DNA of 64,000 nt from Arion vulgaris. Lineage: Eukaryota; Mollusca; Gastropoda; Stylommatophora; Arionidae. The stretch covers positions 26,120,397-26,184,396 of the forward strand of contig CM036758.1 in assembly GCA_020796225.1 (NCBI GenBank), read 5' to 3'. A model generated the notes under the pieces. The model was not told the origin of the DNA and made no database searches. It saw only the letters and a list, made by a program, of their open reading frames with translations. Positions 39,206 to 49,526 of the stretch are shown here, one piece after another. Numbering within the stretch: position 1 is the stretch's first letter; every line of letters begins with the position of its first letter. Made by a program: the position numbers and the translations under genes.

Positions 39206-40764
39206 GCAATCATACTGAGTTCATCTATGAGATCATGCACTCATCTTCCCTGTGTGAGGTGTCCAGCATATGTGACAGTCATACTGAGTTCATCTATGAG
39301 ATCCTGCACTCATCTTCCCTGTGTGAGGTGTCCAGCATATGTGACAGTCATACTGAGTTCATCTATGAGATCCTGCACTCATCTTCCCTGTGTGAGGTGT
39401 CCAGCATATGTGACAGTCATACTGAGTTCATCTATGAGATCCTGCACTCATCTTCCCTGTGTGAGGTGTCCAGCATATGTGACAGTCATACTGAGTTCAT
39501 CTATGAGATCCTGCACTCATCTTCCCTGTGTGAGGTGTCCAGCATATGTGACAGTCATACTGAGTTCATCTATGAGATCATGCACTCATCTTCCCTGTGT
39601 GAGGTGTCCAGCATATGTGACAGTCATACTGAGTTCATCTATGAGATCCTGCACTCATCTTCCCTGTGTGAGGTGTCCAGCATATGTGACAGTCATACTG
39701 AGTTCATCTATGAGATCATGCACTCATCTTCCCTGTGTGAGGTGTCCAGCATATGTGACAGTCATACTGAGTTCATCTATGAGATCATGCACTCATCTTC
39801 CCTGTGTGAGGTGTCCAGCATATGTGACAGTCATACTGAGTTCATCTATGAGATCATGCACTCATCTTCCCTGTGTGAGGTGTCCAGCATATGTGACAGT
39901 CATACTGAGTTCATCTATGAGATCCTGCACTCATCTTCCCTGTGTGAGGTGTCCAGCATATGTGACAGTCATACTGAGTTCATCTATGAGATCCTGCACT
40001 CATCTTCCCTGTGTGAGGTGTCCAGCATATGTGACAGTCATACTGAGTTCATCTATGAGATCATGCACTCATCTTCCCTGTGTGAGGTGTCCAGCATATG
40101 TGACAGTCATACTGAGTTCATCTATGAGATCCTGCACTCATCTTCCCTGTGTGAGGTGTCCAGCATATGTGACAGTCATACTGAGTTCATCTATGAGATC
40201 ATGCACTCATCTTCCCTGTGTGAGGTGTCCAGCATATGTGACAGTCATACTGAGTTCATCTATGAGATCCTGCACTCATCTTCCCTGTGTGAGGTGTCCA
40301 GCATATGTGACAGTCATACTGAGTTCATCTATGAGATCATGCACTCATCTTCCCTGTGTGAGGTGTCCAGCATATGTGACAGTCATACTGAGTTCATCTA
40401 TGAGATCATGCACTCATCTTCCCTGTGTGAGGTGTCCAGCATATGTGACAGTCATACTGAGTTCATCTATGAGATCATGCACTCATCTTCCCTGTGTGAG
40501 GTGTCCAGCATATGTGACAGTCATACTGAGTTCATCTATGAGATCCTGCACTCATCTTCCCTGTGTGAGGTGTCCAGCATATGTGACAGTCATACTGAGT
40601 TCATCTATGAGATCCTGCACTCATCTTCCCTGTGTGAGGTGTCCAGCATATGTGACAGTCATACTGAGTTCATCTATGAGATCATGCACTCATCTTCCCT
40701 GTGTGAGGTGTCCAGCATATGTGACAGTCATACTGAGTTCATCTATGAGATCATGCACTCATCT
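39206..40764. repeat. 69-bp tandem array, about 22 units, from LINE-a coding sequence
   Basis: Exact 69-bp period ('catactgagttcatctatg' then 'agatcatgcactcatcttcc'); the chief variant is 'atcatgc' or 'atcctgc'. On the minus strand one unit encodes VHDLIDELSMTVTYAGHLTQ then GR and a stop. This matches LQDVIDDLRISATDAGQLAQ of LINE-a. The plus-strand ORFs of 594 and 588 codons (39127-40911 and 39152-40918) are antisense to that and appear only because the period is 23 codons. Confidence 0.96.
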
Positions 40765-40915
40765 TCAACATGGTCTTTCTCTACTTCGTATTCCCAGTAT
40801 CATGACCTCCAGAATGATCTTAACCAGAGAATCGTATCGTTCTGTGTGTACACAATTTTTAATTTTTCTCGTTTTTGTTTTCTTTATCAACCATTTGTCT
40901 ACAAATTTTAGCTTC
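40765..40915 (-). pseudogene. LINE-a ORF adjoining the 69-bp array
   Basis: The minus strand reads WLIKKTKTRKIKNCVHTERY, then DSLVKIILEVMILGIRSRER. It aligns with WLLKRITSRKIQHFKHIKRH and the EEMMLGRRMRG block of the 19593 copy. It is the upstream neighbour of the segment amplified in the array, in the correct order and strand. Confidence 0.85.
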
Positions 40916-41558
40916 TGAAAAAGTAACATATTTGTTCCTTTGATCTGGCCAGCAATGGTGGAATGCGTGAGGGCCATTCAGAGTCAGAACTGTTTGATTC
41001 TGAACACGACTTTGCTAGCGCACTTTCGCCATGTTTGGTAGGGTATTTACCGGTTTCGTTTGCCGAGCTACTGAGATAGTGCTTGAGCAACGCTGTGATC
41101 TATGAATGTTACATGGAATGATTTTTGCTGTGTCAACCGTGCGTTTGTTGTGTGTATTCAGAAAATGGAGGACAACGGTTATGACGAACAAGCTCAATCT
41201 GCCGTATGCAGTTATATTGCGAGTGCAGAAAGCTGGATTTTGTCATGATTGATGTTCCTTCGACAAGAATTGCATTTCAAGTGATGAACAGTTTTGTCTT
41301 GCTACATTAGCGACGGCCATATGCATTTTATGCGGTGCAGGTTGTTTTTTGTGGTGGTACGCGGCTGTTTCATTCTGGAATTAGTACACACAGGAAACAT
41401 TTCCCAGTTGTTAGCATTTCGTGTGATTTTCATTGGCACAGGAACGGAGCAATTATGGGGTGACCCGTTGCAGTGAAGCTGGAACCGTACTTATGAACTA
41501 TGAATTGTTTATTTCATAGCCTCTGCGTATTCCTCTGTAGTACTTGCAATCAAAGGCA
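40916..41558. other. Spacer
   Basis: About 640 bp with no repeat I recognise and only 60-codon ORFs. Composition is less AT-rich than average. It is the longest stretch in this part that I cannot assign. Confidence 0.4.
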
Positions 41559-41559
41559 T

Positions 41560-41779
41560 TAATTAGTTTTTCAAATGTTTTATCAATAATTCATGCTTCA
41601 CAACCATACGCTGCTATAGGGAAAACAAATTCTCTTAACAATCGAAGTTTGGTTTTTATATCGGCTCTCTTCCATAGATTTTGTAGTTTTGTTAATTTCT
41701 GTAGAGGTATGCTCATTCTTCTTTCTATTTTCTTTAAAACCTGTTCGTCGCTTGTTAGCAATGAACCAAACCTATGCAA
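41560..41779 (-). pseudogene. LINE RT thumb fragment
   Basis: The minus-strand frame reads FGSLLTSDEQVLKKIERRMS, then LTKLQNLWKRADIKTKLRLL and VFPIAAYGCEA. This is the 'YLGSxIxxDGxxxxEIxxRI ... YGxExW' region after the RT palm. 5' and 3' parts are missing. Similar to 52450-52745. Confidence 0.85.
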
Positions 41780-42195
41780 TGGACTGAATCACTGTAGGCG
41801 TCAACAATTTGCAGAATTACACTTGTCTTTGTTCCGGGGCACATGGGTGTCGTTGGCAATGAGAGAGCAGACAGACTGGCTGGCTCTGCTGCTATATCAG
41901 AGGGCCAGCCAATGGACAGAGCTGACATCGTGAACGCCCTCATAGAACATGGCCGCAGAGAAGACCTTCATCTAAACCAATCTACGTCAACTACTAGATT
42001 GCGGGAACTGGGTTTGAAGATTGGTGTGGCAAGAAAAGAACGGTACAACAGGTATACGAGTAGGCTCATCAATCAAAATAGAACTGGTACGATCAGTCGC
42101 TGGACGCTGTTGGAGATATTACAAAGAAGATCGGAGCACCTATGGACATGTCCGGAGTGCAATGAAGATATTCCAAACTGAAACTGAAACTGAAC
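41780..42195 (+). pseudogene. LINE-e: RNase H end and C-terminus, nearly open
   Basis: FVPGHMGVVGNERADRLAGS lies at about 41828-41887 and is the RNase H C-terminal motif with the last catalytic Asp. It continues in frame as DRADIVNALIEHGRREDLHL, LGLKIGVARKERYNRYTSRL, INQNRTGTISRWTLLEILQR and RSEHLWTCPECNED with a stop at about 42180. The tail is 'ctgaaactgaaactgaa'. This is the best-preserved LINE-e copy, and the 5' boundary abuts an opposite-strand LINE. Confidence 0.88.
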
Positions 42196-42387
42196 CAGAC
42201 CTAACTTCCGCTATAAATTCAGGTTGAAAAATATTCAGAAAAACAGACTTTAAATTCAATATAATCGTCAAGTACTATTCCATTCAATTTAAGTAATCAG
42301 TACGTTTTACTCCAATGATCGAACAAAAATTACATTTTCTCTATCTCTTGAAACTGGTTTAAAATGAAAGATGCTCAAATTGATCAG
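42196..42387. other. Short spacer
   Basis: Unassigned AT-rich sequence. Confidence 0.4.
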
Positions 42388-42560
42388 CAAAACACGTAAT
42401 CACAAAGTACTGTAGTTTTACAAATTACAAAAACAATGACAAAATACAGGAACGTTTCGACCAACAAGGCCTTTATCAAGCAAACGAACAACAGGAGTGA
42501 CAAATTTAAAAAAACAAATGGACGACCAAATACAAACGTTTCTAATGAAAATCTGGGAAT
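42388..42560 (-). mobile_element. Hammerhead-like repeat, copy 3
   Basis: The reverse complement has 'ttgataaaggccttgttgg' then 'tcgaaacg' at 42479-42453, 'gtaaaactacagtactttg' and 'acgtgttttg'. The stem GGCC/GGTC is conserved while the loop changes to TTGTT. Upstream homology with 22190-22286 ('cattagaaacgtttgtatt') extends the element to about 42560. Confidence 0.5.
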
Positions 42561-42714
42561 AAAACTTTGTAATTACGTGTTTTGCCAATCAAATAGTTTT
42601 ACTGCAGTCTCATCTATTTTCAAATTGATCAGTAATAAACAACACATTTTTCACATTCTCTTAAACACAGACAGCTAGCTCTTCGATAAACATTCAGCAT
42701 TTAATTATATCCTT
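42561..42714. other. Short spacer
   Basis: Unassigned. Confidence 0.4.
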
Positions 42715-42895
42715 TGAGATCCTTTCCAGTTCAATCCACTCCTTCTCAATAGCACCCTTTAAATGGGATTTAATTCTATGACATTCTTTCCAGTTCAATC
42801 CACACCTTCTCAATAGCACCCTTTAAATGGGATTTAATTCTATGACATTCTTTCCAGTTCAATCCACACCTTCTCAATAGCACCCTTTAAATGGG
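42715..42895. repeat. 64-bp tandem array, 3 units
   Basis: 'ctttccagttcaatccac' starts at 42722, 42786 and 42850. Confidence 0.95.
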
Positions 42896-43209
42896 GCATC
42901 CATTTCTAGCTCTCTTCTTCGTGTATTTTTGGCTCCTCCTCTTTTTCTCTTTTCTTGTGGGTTCAAGAATAATGCACTTTTTGCTATATTATTTGTTGGT
43001 TTTCTTAATGCTTACTCTATCCAGCGATAGTGTCTATTCTTATGATCTTAATTCAATGTTGTCGTTTCGATTTTCTTTATGAGTTCAGTATTAATAATTG
43101 ATCATACAATTTGAAACTATATTCTGCGCAACAACTTCATGTAATGAAAGTCCGCACATATTTTGGTAGCTGATGCTGATGTTCTCAATGTTGCCGACCC
43201 ATAATTAAC
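42896..43209. other. Spacer
   Basis: Pyrimidine-rich start, then unassigned sequence. Confidence 0.4.
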
Positions 43210-43425
43210 GACTGACTTGTCAAGTAGGAACTCCTTTTTATACCGTTGGGTATATCGGGGGAATATGTGTTTTACTTAATTAGATTTGTTTCGTGATCAA
43301 TATTAGACTAGTCGTCTATACTTCCCAATGTTTTTCTGGTACCAAATTAAGGCTGGGTCGACCTGACACCTATACTTCCCAGTGTTTTTCTGGTACCAAA
43401 TTAAGGCTAGGTCGACCTGAGATTA
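43210..43425 (+). mobile_element. SINE-I copy 2 with duplicated 3' end
   Basis: 'tttttataccgttgggtata', 'cccaatgtttttctggtacc' and 'aattaaggctgggtcgacct' match 25031-25228. The last part (43316-43370) is repeated in tandem at 43372-43421. Confidence 0.65.
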
Positions 43426-43562
43426 GTTATTTTTTTCTTAAAATTCCTGTTTGGAGAAAGTAATTATTTGGAATTGAACCAATACCCCACCTAGTACATG
43501 CAACGCTTTTATCTGCGGAGAGAGACTGGGTCATATAAGAAATCCGGGTAAGGAAATAAATC
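43426..43562 (-). mobile_element. tRNA-like sequence with a perfect B-box
   Basis: The reverse complement contains 'ggttcaattcc' (43474-43484) preceded by 'tgcatgtactaggtggggt'. A SINE head is likely, but I could not match its body to the families named here. Confidence 0.45.
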
Positions 43563-43564
43563 AT

Positions 43565-43810
43565 AATGACATCAGTAGTAAACTTCATCAAGAAACAACA
43601 AATTAAATGGTTTGGCAACTTAAACAGATTACCAACAGATAGTGCGCCTCAAAGAGCAATGTTATTACAACGATACAGTTGATACAAAGCAAAACACCGG
43701 TCACGCAAAAGGTGGACCTCAGAGATAACAAAGACGACGAAAGACACTGTCTATGAAGAACACACAAAAGCTCGTTCTAGAAATACCTTTTTATCCTGAC
43801 GATGTGAATC
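43565..43810 (+). mobile_element. LINE-g C-terminal fragment
   Basis: Plus strand reads NFIKKQQIKWFGNLNRLPTD, then a stop, RSRKRWTSEITKTTKDTVYE and EHTKARSRNTF. WFGxLxR and RxRKRW are the usual LINE C-terminal signatures. Ends with 'ctgacgatgtg'. Confidence 0.8.
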
Positions 43811-43983
43811 AAAACAGTATTGAAGAAAAAAAAGAAATACACTTCAAATATGAATGATAACCTATTTCTCGCCATGTCTTGACACATCTGGTTATCATCT
43901 CACCATTTCTGAGAGAAGTTCACTAAAAAATGTTAGTTAAAATAAATACAGCTCTAGTAGAAGAGCATAGATTTCTATACTTC

Positions 43984-44234
43984 CATATACAGTGTATCTG
44001 TAACTCGATCACAAGTCAAGCGTATCTGATTCAAACTCCGCGGCAGGCAAGTTTGGAAGCAAATTAAACCCCCTGAATTTTTACGAACGATAAAATATAC
44101 AACACCGTTCAGAAAGCAATGACAAACTATGAAACGTATAAGTGGTGCCTGGAAAAATCGATGACTCGTTTATTGTTATTCATGGCTAAGTTCTGTAAAG
44201 GATATGCCACGATTTTCATTTCATATACAGTGTA
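43984..44234 (+). mobile_element. SINE-C copy 4 with 13-bp target-site duplication
   Basis: The body (43997-44221) has 'actcgatcacaagtcaag', B-box region 'tgattcaaactcc', 'gtttggaagcaaatt', 'caccgttcagaaagcaat' and 'ggatatgccacgatttt'. 'catatacagtgta' is perfectly repeated at 43984-43996 and 44222-44234. The A-box part is truncated, so this may be a 5'-shortened insertion. Confidence 0.95.
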
Positions 44235-44439
44235 CCACATGTCACAACAAACTATTGCACCATCTGTTCAATATCATAGTCTGCCCAGTATCCTTGTGTT
44301 AAAGATAATGTTGATTCTGAAACATGTGGTGTTAGAGAAACCTCGGGTAAAAATAAGAAAACATCAAAGAATCTGTTTTCAAACAAAATTGTAGATTGTG
44401 GAACGCAGTTTGATGTCTTCATTTTCTTTGTTCTACTAC
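44235..44439. other. Short spacer
   Basis: Unassigned. Confidence 0.4.
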
Positions 44440-44697
44440 CCACCACGGGTTATAATATCATCAACTTCCCACCACGGGTTATAATATCATCAACTACTCA
44501 CCATGTTTTATGATATCATCAACTACTCACCATGTGTTATAATATCATCAATTACTCACCATGTGTTATAATATCATCAACTACTCACCATGTGTTATAA
44601 TATCATCAACTACTCACCATGTGTTATAATATCATCAACTACTCACCATGTGTTATAATATCATCAACTACTCACCATGTGTTATAATATCATCAAC
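44440..44697. repeat. 29-bp tandem array, about 9 units
   Basis: 'actcaccatgtgttataat' plus 'atcatcaact'. The first two units are diverged ('cccaccacgggttataat'). Confidence 0.95.
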
Positions 44698-44714
44698 TTC
44701 CTTCTGTCCGCCTT

Positions 44715-44905
44715 TACATTACTGTATATTTCCGATTTCCTTTTGAGATAAGGCGGAAATAAGAGCTGTTTGTAGTAGGAAAATGTAAATTGGTCACTGA
44801 TCCGATGTAATAACACTCTGGGTAAACCCATAGGTACTCAGTTTCATCTAACAAATGTTGAAAAGACTGTATGCTGATGGTACCTGTAGCTCGATGGTTA
44901 AACAC
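44715..44905 (-). pseudogene. LINE-e 3' end
   Basis: The minus-strand frame reads FNHRATGTISIQSFQHLLDE then TEYLWVYPECYYIGSVTN, matching FNQRVTGTISLHTLRYLLVE and IEHLWVCPECND at 27931. Confidence 0.8.
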
Positions 44906-45362
44906 ACTTCCCCCACCGCATCATACTCACTACCAGGAATAGAGTTCTTCTTGTGTAACTTGTAATTTCAAACTTTTTTTATCTCTGGATTGATTCAACA
45001 CTAATTTTAATGTCCCTGTCGCTTCTCTACTTATTGTAGTCCATGTCAGTCCTCACGTTTTCATGTTCATTTTCACCGTCCTAATCCAAGTTTCATTTGT
45101 TCTGACCAGTCTCTTTCTTCAGTCGGCTGCAGGAGAAAATCTGTGTTTTTAGTCAACTGGCACTCTACCAGCACAACTAAGCCATCTTCATCATCTTCCT
45201 CCGATACTTGTTGCCAGTAATTCTAAATTAGTTGTCTTCAGTAACTTCTCATTTGTGATCTCTCCTGACAATTATACTTGCACGAATTCTCCTCCTCCTC
45301 TGTGATGCCTCCTGACAATTATACTTGCACGAATCTACTAAAACATTTACTAAGAGAATAAT
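44906..45362. other. Spacer with a short direct repeat
   Basis: 'tcctgacaattatacttgc' then 'acgaat' occurs at 45265 and 45308. Otherwise unassigned. Confidence 0.45.
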
Positions 45363-45364
45363 GA

Positions 45365-45505
45365 GTTTGAAGAGCCCCAGGGAAGCCCCGAGGCCAATGA
45401 ATATGATCAGCAAATAGAAAGAGAACTAGTATTGAAGGCTTCCGAAAAAAAAAAAATTACCAAACATCGGTGAGCAAGCTGATTACCAAACATCGGTGAG
45501 CAAGC
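45365..45505 (-). mobile_element. SINE-H copy 3 (body) with duplicated end
   Basis: The reverse complement reads 'cgatgtttggtaatttt', T-run, 'cggaagccttcaatacta', 'tgctgatcatattcattgg' and 'cctcggggcttccctgggg'. A 25-bp end ('ttaccaaacatcggtgagc') is doubled at 45459-45505. Confidence 0.75.
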
Positions 45506-45529
45506 TGGTTGACTTCTTCAAAACGCTCG

Positions 45530-45828
45530 CATTATAGGGCAAGGCAATGGGTGCCGTAAGAAAAGGTTTGTGGTTCGAATCCCCGTGTGTTTTGCCGGGG
45601 CTCGCAAGGGGAGTAAAGAATAGTAACACTGCGACCTACAAGTCATATCGTAAGAGGCGACAGAGGTAGGGGCCTAGGGAAGCTACCCTAGTAAATAAAA
45701 AGCGTTGCATAAATCAGATGTGCTGGCCTATTTGTAGGCGCACAACTGACACAATGTACAATCGCTCTAAGGCTCAGATCCCATACAAATCACAAAGAGT
45801 GGTTTAACTAGTGGTCGTTATGGAGTGT
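45530..45828 (+). mobile_element. SINE-A copy 2 with tRNA-like head
   Basis: The head has A-box region 'cattatagggcaaggcaat' and B-box 'ggttcgaatcccc' (45573). Then come 'gtaaagaatagtaacactg', the core 'catatcgtaagaggcgac' (45645), 'ctagggaagctaccctag' and 'aggctcagatcccatac'. It is the only copy with a clear head and sets the orientation of the family. Confidence 0.88.
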
Positions 45829-45834
45829 TCAAAG

Positions 45835-45960
45835 ATCAAGAAGAAGTAGGTTCGAATCCGATGTTTGGTAATTTGATTTTTTTCCGGAAGATCCCCCACC
45901 CCCACACCCCAATACTTGTTCTGTGTCTATTTATTGATCATAAAACATTTATTGAGGAAA
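45835..45960 (+). mobile_element. SINE-H copy 4
   Basis: B-box 'ggttcgaatccgatg' (45850), 'tttggtaatttgattttttt', 'ccaatacttgttctgtgtc' and 'tatttattgatcataaaac'. It lies directly after SINE-A. Confidence 0.8.
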
Positions 45961-46371
45961 TTCTGTCATTTAGTTGGCGTGCATTCCCTCATTTTCAGAA
46001 CTTGCTATTGTAAAACACTATTCCAAGACTGTACATTCTGAATTTGGTTGGAAAATCAAGTAATTTTGATCGTCATAATACATTAAATGTCGCCTTTTAA
46101 TTAATTTTGAAATGAAACAGATTCTGAGTTTGTCAGACAGAAAAGTAATATAGATACCCATAATTTGAGCATAATTCTCGACCAAATCTGTTGTAATGTT
46201 GTTTTCTCCTGGCATGACGCACATATTCAGTCCTGATTTGTTTTAATGAGAGCTTGTATTAACTTTAGTATCATCTGCCTGGTCTTAGACTGTCTCATGG
46301 TCAAGATAAGCTCGTGAGTCGGAATATAGATGCAGTATTATGATAGATCTAATTAATTGTATTCATAATAT
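45961..46371. other. Spacer
   Basis: AT-rich unassigned sequence. Bases 46255-46371 hold degenerate precursors of the next array ('gtcttagactgtctcatgg'). Confidence 0.5.
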
Positions 46372-46834
46372 GTCTGGTCTTAGATTGTCTCAATGTATTG
46401 GGACACCATCTGCCTGGTCTCAGTGTTTCTCAACATATGCACCATCTTTCTCGTTTTAGTGTTTCTCAGTGTATGCACCATCATTCTGGTCATAGAATGT
46501 CTCAATGTATGCACCATCATTCTGGTCATAGAATGTCTCAATGTATGCACCATCATTCTGGTCTTAGACTGTCTCAATGTATGCACCATCTTTCTAGTCT
46601 TAGACTGTCTCAATGTATGCACCATATTTCTTGTCTTTGACTGTCTTAGTGTATGCATCATCTTTCTGGTCTTAGACTGTCTCAATGTATGTACCATCGC
46701 TTTGGTTGTAGACTGTCTCAATATATGCACCATCTTTCTGGTTGTAGACTTTCTCAATGTATGCACCATCTTTCTGGTCATAGAATGTCTCAATGTATGC
46801 ACCATCTTTCTGGTCTTAGGCTGTCTCAATGTAA
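46372..46834. repeat. 36-bp tandem array, about 13 units
   Basis: Unit 'gtctcaatgtatgcaccatc' plus 'tttctggtcttagact', 12 codons long, with moderate divergence. ORFs of 149 aa (minus) and 154, 80 and 94 aa (plus) follow from the period. Confidence 0.93.
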
Positions 46835-46930
46835 TAGCCGTCCATCACCAGAGGTGACGGAACCAGTTTCAGACGTGTATTGCTGCACCGCTCTCAGGTG
46901 TGTTCAGACACAGTCAACTCTAAATAACAA
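46835..46930 (-). mobile_element. LINE-d 3' end fragment
   Basis: The reverse complement has 'gcagcaatacacgtctgaa' and 'ctggtgatggacggctatt', matching 60900-60965 ('gcagcaacacacgtctgag', 'aacggatggctattatt') on the plus strand. Confidence 0.7.
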
Positions 46931-47515
46931 GGCCTGACAACTGACGGGGAAACTTCTGACCTAGATTCAGTCGGGGGGCTGGAATCCATATATGTTTGAT
47001 AGAGTACTGCAAGCTTTTTTTCAATGTTTCTTAATTCTGTGAGTCTATGGTTATTTATTGGTGAAAAATATTCATAATTTTGATATTCCTAATTGTTAAA
47101 CTGAACTTGTTGCATAACATAACTTTGATTTAACATTTTGTTGTTGATTTAAAAATGAATTTGTCTATATACAACAATACTGGAATGCGAGGTCACGTGA
47201 CTGGTTGTCGTCTGATTTCCCATAATTTTGCCCTAGTGGACCCATACGTTTATAGTTGGCTCTGGTTCAAAGATGACTGTATAGTTTAATCCTGGAAAGC
47301 GATCATCTAGCACAGGTGGGAGATACATGATCAGAGCTGTACATGGGATAGAGGAGAAAGATGTGCATTTGTTGCTATCCTAAACGCCATGGACGTCCCA
47401 GGCTAGCGAGAGACACTCGGACAGATAACGAGCTTGTTCCGCCTCTGCCTCCAATGTCATTCATGTAAATGTTATTTTTAATCTGTGACACCACCAGCAA
47501 GAAAATCTGAGTAAC
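46931..47515. other. Spacer
   Basis: No array or LINE signature seen. 47250-47460 is less AT-rich. Short ORFs only. Confidence 0.4.
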
Positions 47516-47575
47516 AGTCAAAAGTAAGTAAAGAAATCCATTTTATACTACGAGGTATATTGCACCCACAAATTA
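47516..47575 (+). mobile_element. SINE-I 5' fragment
   Basis: 'gtaaagaaatccattttata' and 'ctacgaggtatattgc' match the first part of 25031-25228. Confidence 0.5.
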
Positions 47576-47789
47576 ATCTCTCTAATAAAAGATCTGGTCA
47601 AGTTCTAATCATTTTCTTGAACATGAAGATTTTTATCGACAATGCACGACCTCCGTAGCAACTCATATTGTCCGAGATATAATTTTGATGATGGGTGTAA
47701 ATATCTAGGATTTTTTTCTTTTACTCAAATTGATAATTATTTTGTGTGCGCGGGCTGCATTTTTTCAGCCTATTCTTATAGATTTTTAA

Positions 47790-48825
47790 CTGTCAGTAGT
47801 CCTTCTATATATTCAACTGTCAGTAGTTCCTCTACGTGTGCAACTGTCAGTAGTTCCTCTATGAGTTCAACTGTCAGTAGTTCTTCTATGTGTCCAACTG
47901 TCAGTAGTTCCTCTACTTATGCAACTGTCAGTAGTTCTTCTATGTGTTCAACTGTCAGTAGTTCTTCTATGTGTTCAACTGTCAGTAGTTATTCTATGTG
48001 TTCAACTGTCAGTAGTTATTCTATGTGTTCAACTGTCAGTAGTTCTTCTTTGTGTTCAACTGTCGGTAGTTCTTCTATGCGTTCAATTGTCAGTAGTTCT
48101 TATTTGTGTTCAACTGTCGGTAGTTCTTCTATGCGTTCAACTGTCAGTAGTTCTTCTATGTGTTCAACTGTCAGTAGTTCTTCTATGTGTTCAATTGTCA
48201 GTAATTCTTCTATGTGTTCAACTGTCAGTAATTCTTCTATGTGTTCAACTGTCAGTAGTTCTTCTTTGTGTTCAACTGGCAGTAGTTCTTCTTTGTGTTC
48301 AACTGTCAGTAGTTCTTCTTTGTTTTCAACTGCCAATAGTTCTTCTATTTGTTCAACTGTCAGTAGTTCTTCCATGTGTTACACTGTCAGTAGTTCTTCT
48401 ATGTGTTCAACTGTCAGTAGTTCCTCTACTTATGCAACTGTCAGTAGTTCCTCTATGAGTTCAACTGTCAGTAGTTATTCTATGTGTTCAACTGTCAGTA
48501 GTTCTTCTATGTGTTCAACTGTCAGTAGTTCTTCTATGTGTTCAATTGTCAGTAATTCTTCTATGTGTTCAACTGTCAGTAATTCTTCTATGTGTTCAAC
48601 TGTCAGTAGTTCTTCTTTGTGTTCAACTGGCAGTAGTTCTTCTTTGTGTTCAACTGTCAGTAATTCTTCTTTGTTTTCAACTGCCAATAGTTCTTCTATT
48701 TGTTCAACTGTCAGTAGTTCTTCCATGTGTTACACTGTCAGTAGTTCTTCTATGTGTTCAACTGTCAGTAGTTCTTCTTTGTGTTCAACTGTCAGTAGTT
48801 CTTCTATATGTTCAACTTGTAAAAT
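47790..48825. repeat. 27-bp tandem array, about 38 units, with a 351-bp internal duplication
   Basis: Unit 'aactgtcagtagttcttct' plus 'atgtgttc'. The marker 'tccatgtgttacactg' occurs at 48371 and 48722, 351 bp (13 units) apart, and neighbouring variants repeat with it. The plus-strand frame is open from 47642 to 48871 (409 codons, TVSSSSMCS cycles). It has a non-repetitive start of about 50 residues and no recognised domain. I do not accept it as a gene, but it is the only array ORF with a sizeable unique N-terminal part. Confidence 0.93.
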
Positions 48826-48871
48826 CCGAGTCATCCATATGTATTTAAGTCAACTGCATCTGCCCACGTAG

Positions 48872-49100
48872 TTAGGCAATGTACAATATACATCATCTTG
48901 TAAACATGACTCAGAAGTCAGGAAATTGGTTTTGTAAAATAATCCTACAGACTATTTCGTTCACAGTGCGGTACTAACTAAGGTCAGCAAAATTATGGGA
49001 AATAATATTAGCTCAAACAAGATTGTCGATCGACATAAGATATTTACCAACAGTTTGTGCATACGTTAGATTGTTCGTGATAAATAAAGTATGTACACTG
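48872..49100. other. Short spacer
   Basis: Unassigned. Confidence 0.4.
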
Positions 49101-49104
49101 TAAT

Positions 49105-49205
49105 GGCGAAACACGTAAAAACATCAGGACTGTAGTTTTACAAAATACAAAAACAATAACAATACACATCAACGTTTCGACCGAAAGGCCTTTATCAAAA
49201 GAGTT
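49105..49205 (-). mobile_element. Hammerhead-like repeat, copy 4
   Basis: The reverse complement has 'ttgataaaggcctttcggtc' then 'gaaacg' at 49199-49173, 'gtaaaactacagtcctgat' and 'cgtgtttcgcc'. The stem GGCC/GGTC is kept with the loop TTTC. Confidence 0.5.
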
Positions 49206-49224
49206 ATTATCAACGTTCTCAATG

Positions 49225-49462
49225 TTTGATACGAATGTGTGGTGTCAGGACCCGCAATGGAAGCAAAGAATAGTACCACTGCAAATTACAAGGCTTAAGT
49301 CTTATGAGGCGATTGATGTAGGACCTAGGGAATCTACCCTAGTAAATAAAAAGCATCTCAGAAATCGGATACTGGTCTACTTGTAGGGGCATAACTGGCA
49401 CAACATACAATCGCTCTTAGGCTCAGATCACATAAAATTACACAGAGTGGTTAATGACCACA
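49225..49462 (+). mobile_element. SINE-A copy 3
   Basis: 'gcaaagaatagtaccactg', a decayed core 'taagtcttatgaggcgat', 'cctagggaatctaccctag', 'gtctacttgtaggggcata' and 'ctcttaggctcagatcac' match 45530. Confidence 0.8.
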
Positions 49463-49526
49463 ACAACAGTCTCTTGCGTGGATTGTAAGTCCTTACAAAC
49501 ATCATAAGCAATCGTGTTAAAGGGGT

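Noticed and set aside
39127..40918. Two overlapping plus-strand ORFs of 594 and 588 codons
   Set aside because: They lie in a 69-bp array and are open in two frames because the period is 23 codons. They are antisense to LINE-derived sequence and have no unique domain.
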